From Pontibacter sp. FD36 (GTDB lineage: Bacteria > Bacteroidota > Bacteroidia > Cytophagales > Hymenobacteraceae), in assembly GCF_015686655.1 (NCBI RefSeq), contig NZ_JADPMP010000003.1:186001-250000 (forward strand): 64,000 nucleotides of DNA. Reading direction: 5' to 3'. The translations under genes were made by a program, and so were the position numbers. This document shows, one piece after another, positions 62,300-64,000 of this stretch. The first letter of the stretch is position 1. Each line of letters starts with the position of its first letter. The notes below the pieces were generated by a model, which was not told the DNA's origin, made no database searches, and was given only the letters and a program-made list of their open reading frames with translations.

Positions 62300-63271
62300 T
62301 TATACCGACAGTATATCCACCATTTTGGTGAAGTTCGGGTTGATCAGTTTCTGCTTAGTAATGGTCTCGATGAAAGGCGTGTATACCAGCTCGCGATTAA
62401 TGATACCGGCCATTTCGTTGGTGCGCCCTGCCATCAGGCCTTCCACGCAGGCGATACCAAGTTGGCTGGCCAGCATGCGGTCGGCCGCAGTCGGCGCCCC
62501 GCCGCGTTGCACGTGGCCCAGTATCGTTACGCGGGCATCCATGTTCGGGATCTGCTGCGATACCTTCGCTGCGATCTCGGTGGCGCTGCCTTCTTCGTCG
62601 CCCTCTGCCACAATCACGATAAAGGAAGTCTTGGAACGGCTCCAGCCAGCTCTCAACTGCTCTATCACAAAATCAATGGACGTGTCAGTTTCCGGGATCA
62701 TCACGATCTCAGCACCGCCGCCAATAGCGCAAGGTATAGCAATATAGCCTGAGTCACGGCCCATCACCTCCACAAAAAACACACGCTCGTGGCTGTCAGC
62801 TGTGTCGCGTATCTTATCGATGGCGTCGAGGGCTGTGTTCACGGCCGTATCGTAGCCAATGGTATAGTCCGTGCCATACAGGTCGTTGTCGATGGTACCG
62901 GGTGCTCCGATGGTCGGGATGCCGTACTCCTCGTAAAAGATGTTGGCCCCGGTAAAGGTACCGTCGCCGCCGATGGCCACCAGCCCCTCAATGCCATGGG
63001 CCTTGAGCTGTTCGTAAGCTGCCTGTCTGCCTTCCTTTGTCAGAAACTCTTTGCTGCGCGCCGACTTAAGTAGGGTGCCGCCTTTCTGTATAATATTGCT
63101 CACAGTTATCGACTCCATCTTAAAGATGTCGCCCTTGATCATGCCGTTGTATCCTCTTCTGATACCGTAAACTTCCAATCCGTAATATACGGCTGTCCGT
63201 ACAATCGCCCGGATGCATGCGTTCATGCCCGGCGCGTCGCCTCCTGATGTAAATACTCCAATCCTCTTCAT
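62300..63271 (-). CDS. pfkA: ATP-dependent 6-phosphofructokinase
   Basis: Glycolytic enzyme of 323 aa phosphorylating fructose 6-phosphate. Motifs: TSGGDAPGMNA at the start, GGDGT with Gly104 (ATP-type; PPi-type has Asp there), the catalytic Asp128 in GTIDNDLYGTD, and the substrate segments MGRDSGYIA and GHVQRGGAPTAADR. Length is that of the bacterial ATP form. Single gene on the minus strand, transcribed from the 63272-63592 region. Confidence 0.95.
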   Translation of the reverse strand: MKRIGVFTSGGDAPGMNACIRAIVRTAVYYGLEVYGIRRGYNGMIKGDIFKMESITVSNIIQKGGTLLKSARSKEFLTKEGRQAAYEQLKAHGIEGLVAIGGDGTFTGANIFYEEYGIPTIGAPGTIDNDLYGTDYTIGYDTAVNTALDAIDKIRDTADSHERVFFVEVMGRDSGYIAIPCAIGGGAEIVMIPETDTSIDFVIEQLRAGWSRSKTSFIVIVAEGDEEGSATEIAAKVSQQIPNMDARVTILGHVQRGGAPTAADRMLASQLGIACVEGLMAGRTNEMAGIINRELVYTPFIETITKQKLINPNFTKMVDILSV

Positions 63272-63592
63272 AAAGAGTTGCTTTTTAATGGGTTCCCTGT
63301 CGAGGCCCGGTTATGGCCTCTTTCGATTGATCGCTACAGTACACGTATGCGATTTTATGAATCTGCAAGGTATACATTTGTTAATTTAAGTGGAAATAAA
63401 AAAAGAATACAAAAGCATAACTAATAAGATAGTAAAAACCGTATGTAAAAGCATCATCGCTTGCAGACTGCAAACAGGAAAAAAGCGTTTCTACTATAGG
63501 TGCTGTAAAAATAACCGGCAGGGTATAGCTATACTTATTGCATTCGTTATTAATTTGTTATGAAATAGTAAACAAGTCAAAAAGGGAATTGT
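63272..63592. other. Intergenic region between pfkA and the TerB-like gene
   Basis: A 321-bp divergent promoter region, AT-rich. It contains a hairpin GAGGCC/GGCCTC (63302-63320), two iterated motif copies (AGGTATA near 63369 and GGTATAG near 63523) and no convincing coding frame. Confidence 0.5.
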
Positions 63593-64000
63593 ATGTTTAG
63601 TTTTTTTGAAAGCGAGGCAGAGAAAAAATTAAAGAGCCACATCACCAATCTCGGTGCTCTAGCCAAGGCGGATGGTCATGTGGATCCCACCGAAATGGAT
63701 TTTATAATTGCCATCGGTGAGCGCCATGGCATGAAATCCAGTGAAGTGCGTGACCTGCTTTCGAACGTGCAAGCTGTAAAACCTCAATTGCCCTCTAATG
63801 ACACGGAGCGCTTCGACCAGATCTACGACCTGGTGGAGATGATGCTGGCCGATGGCATAGTCGATGAAAGTGAAATGGAATTCTGCGTCAACATGGCTGT
63901 GCGGCTCGGTTTTAAGAAATCCATCGTAGGGGTGCTGGTGCGCAAGATTTCCATTGGAGTAAAAGACGGCCTTTCCCGTGAGGAGATACGGCAGGATGCG
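63593..64000 (+). CDS. TerB-like tellurite-resistance/stress protein (5' part; runs off window)
   Basis: The first 136 codons of a helical protein, beginning MFSFFESEAEKKLKSHITNLGALAKADGHVDPTEMDFIIAIGERHGM. This is the TerB-type helical domain with two Asp/Glu-rich helix-loop repeats (ADGHVDPTEMDFI and ADGIVDESEMEFC), related to metal-binding motifs of tellurite-resistance and co-chaperone proteins. The frame is open at the edge. Further domains cannot be judged. Confidence 0.85.
   Translation, partial: MFSFFESEAEKKLKSHITNLGALAKADGHVDPTEMDFIIAIGERHGMKSSEVRDLLSNVQAVKPQLPSNDTERFDQIYDLVEMMLADGIVDESEMEFCVNMAVRLGFKKSIVGVLVRKISIGVKDGLSREEIRQDA

Noticed and set aside
1..64000. CRISPR arrays, insertion sequences or prophage
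   Set aside because: No regular spaced repeats, transposase motifs or phage structural proteins were seen; the iterated octamer has irregular spacing.

Overview
The window looks like a chromosomal segment of a Bacteroidota bacterium, most probably Cytophagales/Hymenobacteraceae (Pontibacter-like). The signs are two TonB-dependent receptors with N-terminal carboxypeptidase-regulatory-like domains, a DUF4374 surface lipoprotein, a type IX secretion sorting domain, lipoproteins with acidic residues after the lipidated Cys, and tRNA promoters of the Bacteroidota type (TTTG, about 19 bp, TAnnTTTG). I see no rRNA, CRISPR array, phage gene or insertion sequence. The genus is an inference from overall gene character.

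Layout. 1-3.6 kb: iron/siderophore-type receptor plus DUF4374 lipoprotein under a doubled TTTAGA-N5-TCTAAA operator. 3.9-9 kb: LysR regulator, small membrane protein, a stub of an ECF sigma factor, a GAF histidine kinase, a phosphoesterase, three small unknown proteins and an orphan type IX sorting domain. 9-17 kb: a lipoprotein-like methyltransferase, an M3 peptidase, then a porin/betaine-type transporter/universal stress protein run. 17.9-25.6 kb: nuoL, nuoM and nuoN without the rest of complex I, followed by a long amidophosphoribosyltransferase. 25.8-33 kb: small accessory genes, a GntR-controlled ABC operon with a near-ideal operator, and a CvpA-CAP fusion. 33-46 kb: glycogen debranching enzyme, YceI, META lipoprotein, a highly disordered protein, VOC protein, catalase, rlmD, thiL, an SDR and a BatE-like SH3 protein. 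46-47.5 kb: three identical tRNA-Lys genes around a DUF4403 gene. 47.6-52.5 kb: ABC exporter pair and a second TonB receptor with the same operator. 52.6-61.2 kb: tRNA-Leu and a tightly packed five-gene run from a giant hybrid histidine kinase to an RqcH-like NFACT protein. 61.3-64 kb: miaA, pfkA and the start of a TerB-like gene.

The most unusual signal is not a gene. The octamer AGGTATAG (or its complement CTATACCT) occurs about 63 times by hand count, where about 2 are expected by chance, in both orientations about equally, inside and between genes and in several reading frames. One inverted pair forms a transcription terminator (35828-35871). This is the behaviour of DNA uptake sequences or other highly iterated genome motifs, and I know of no description of it for this group.
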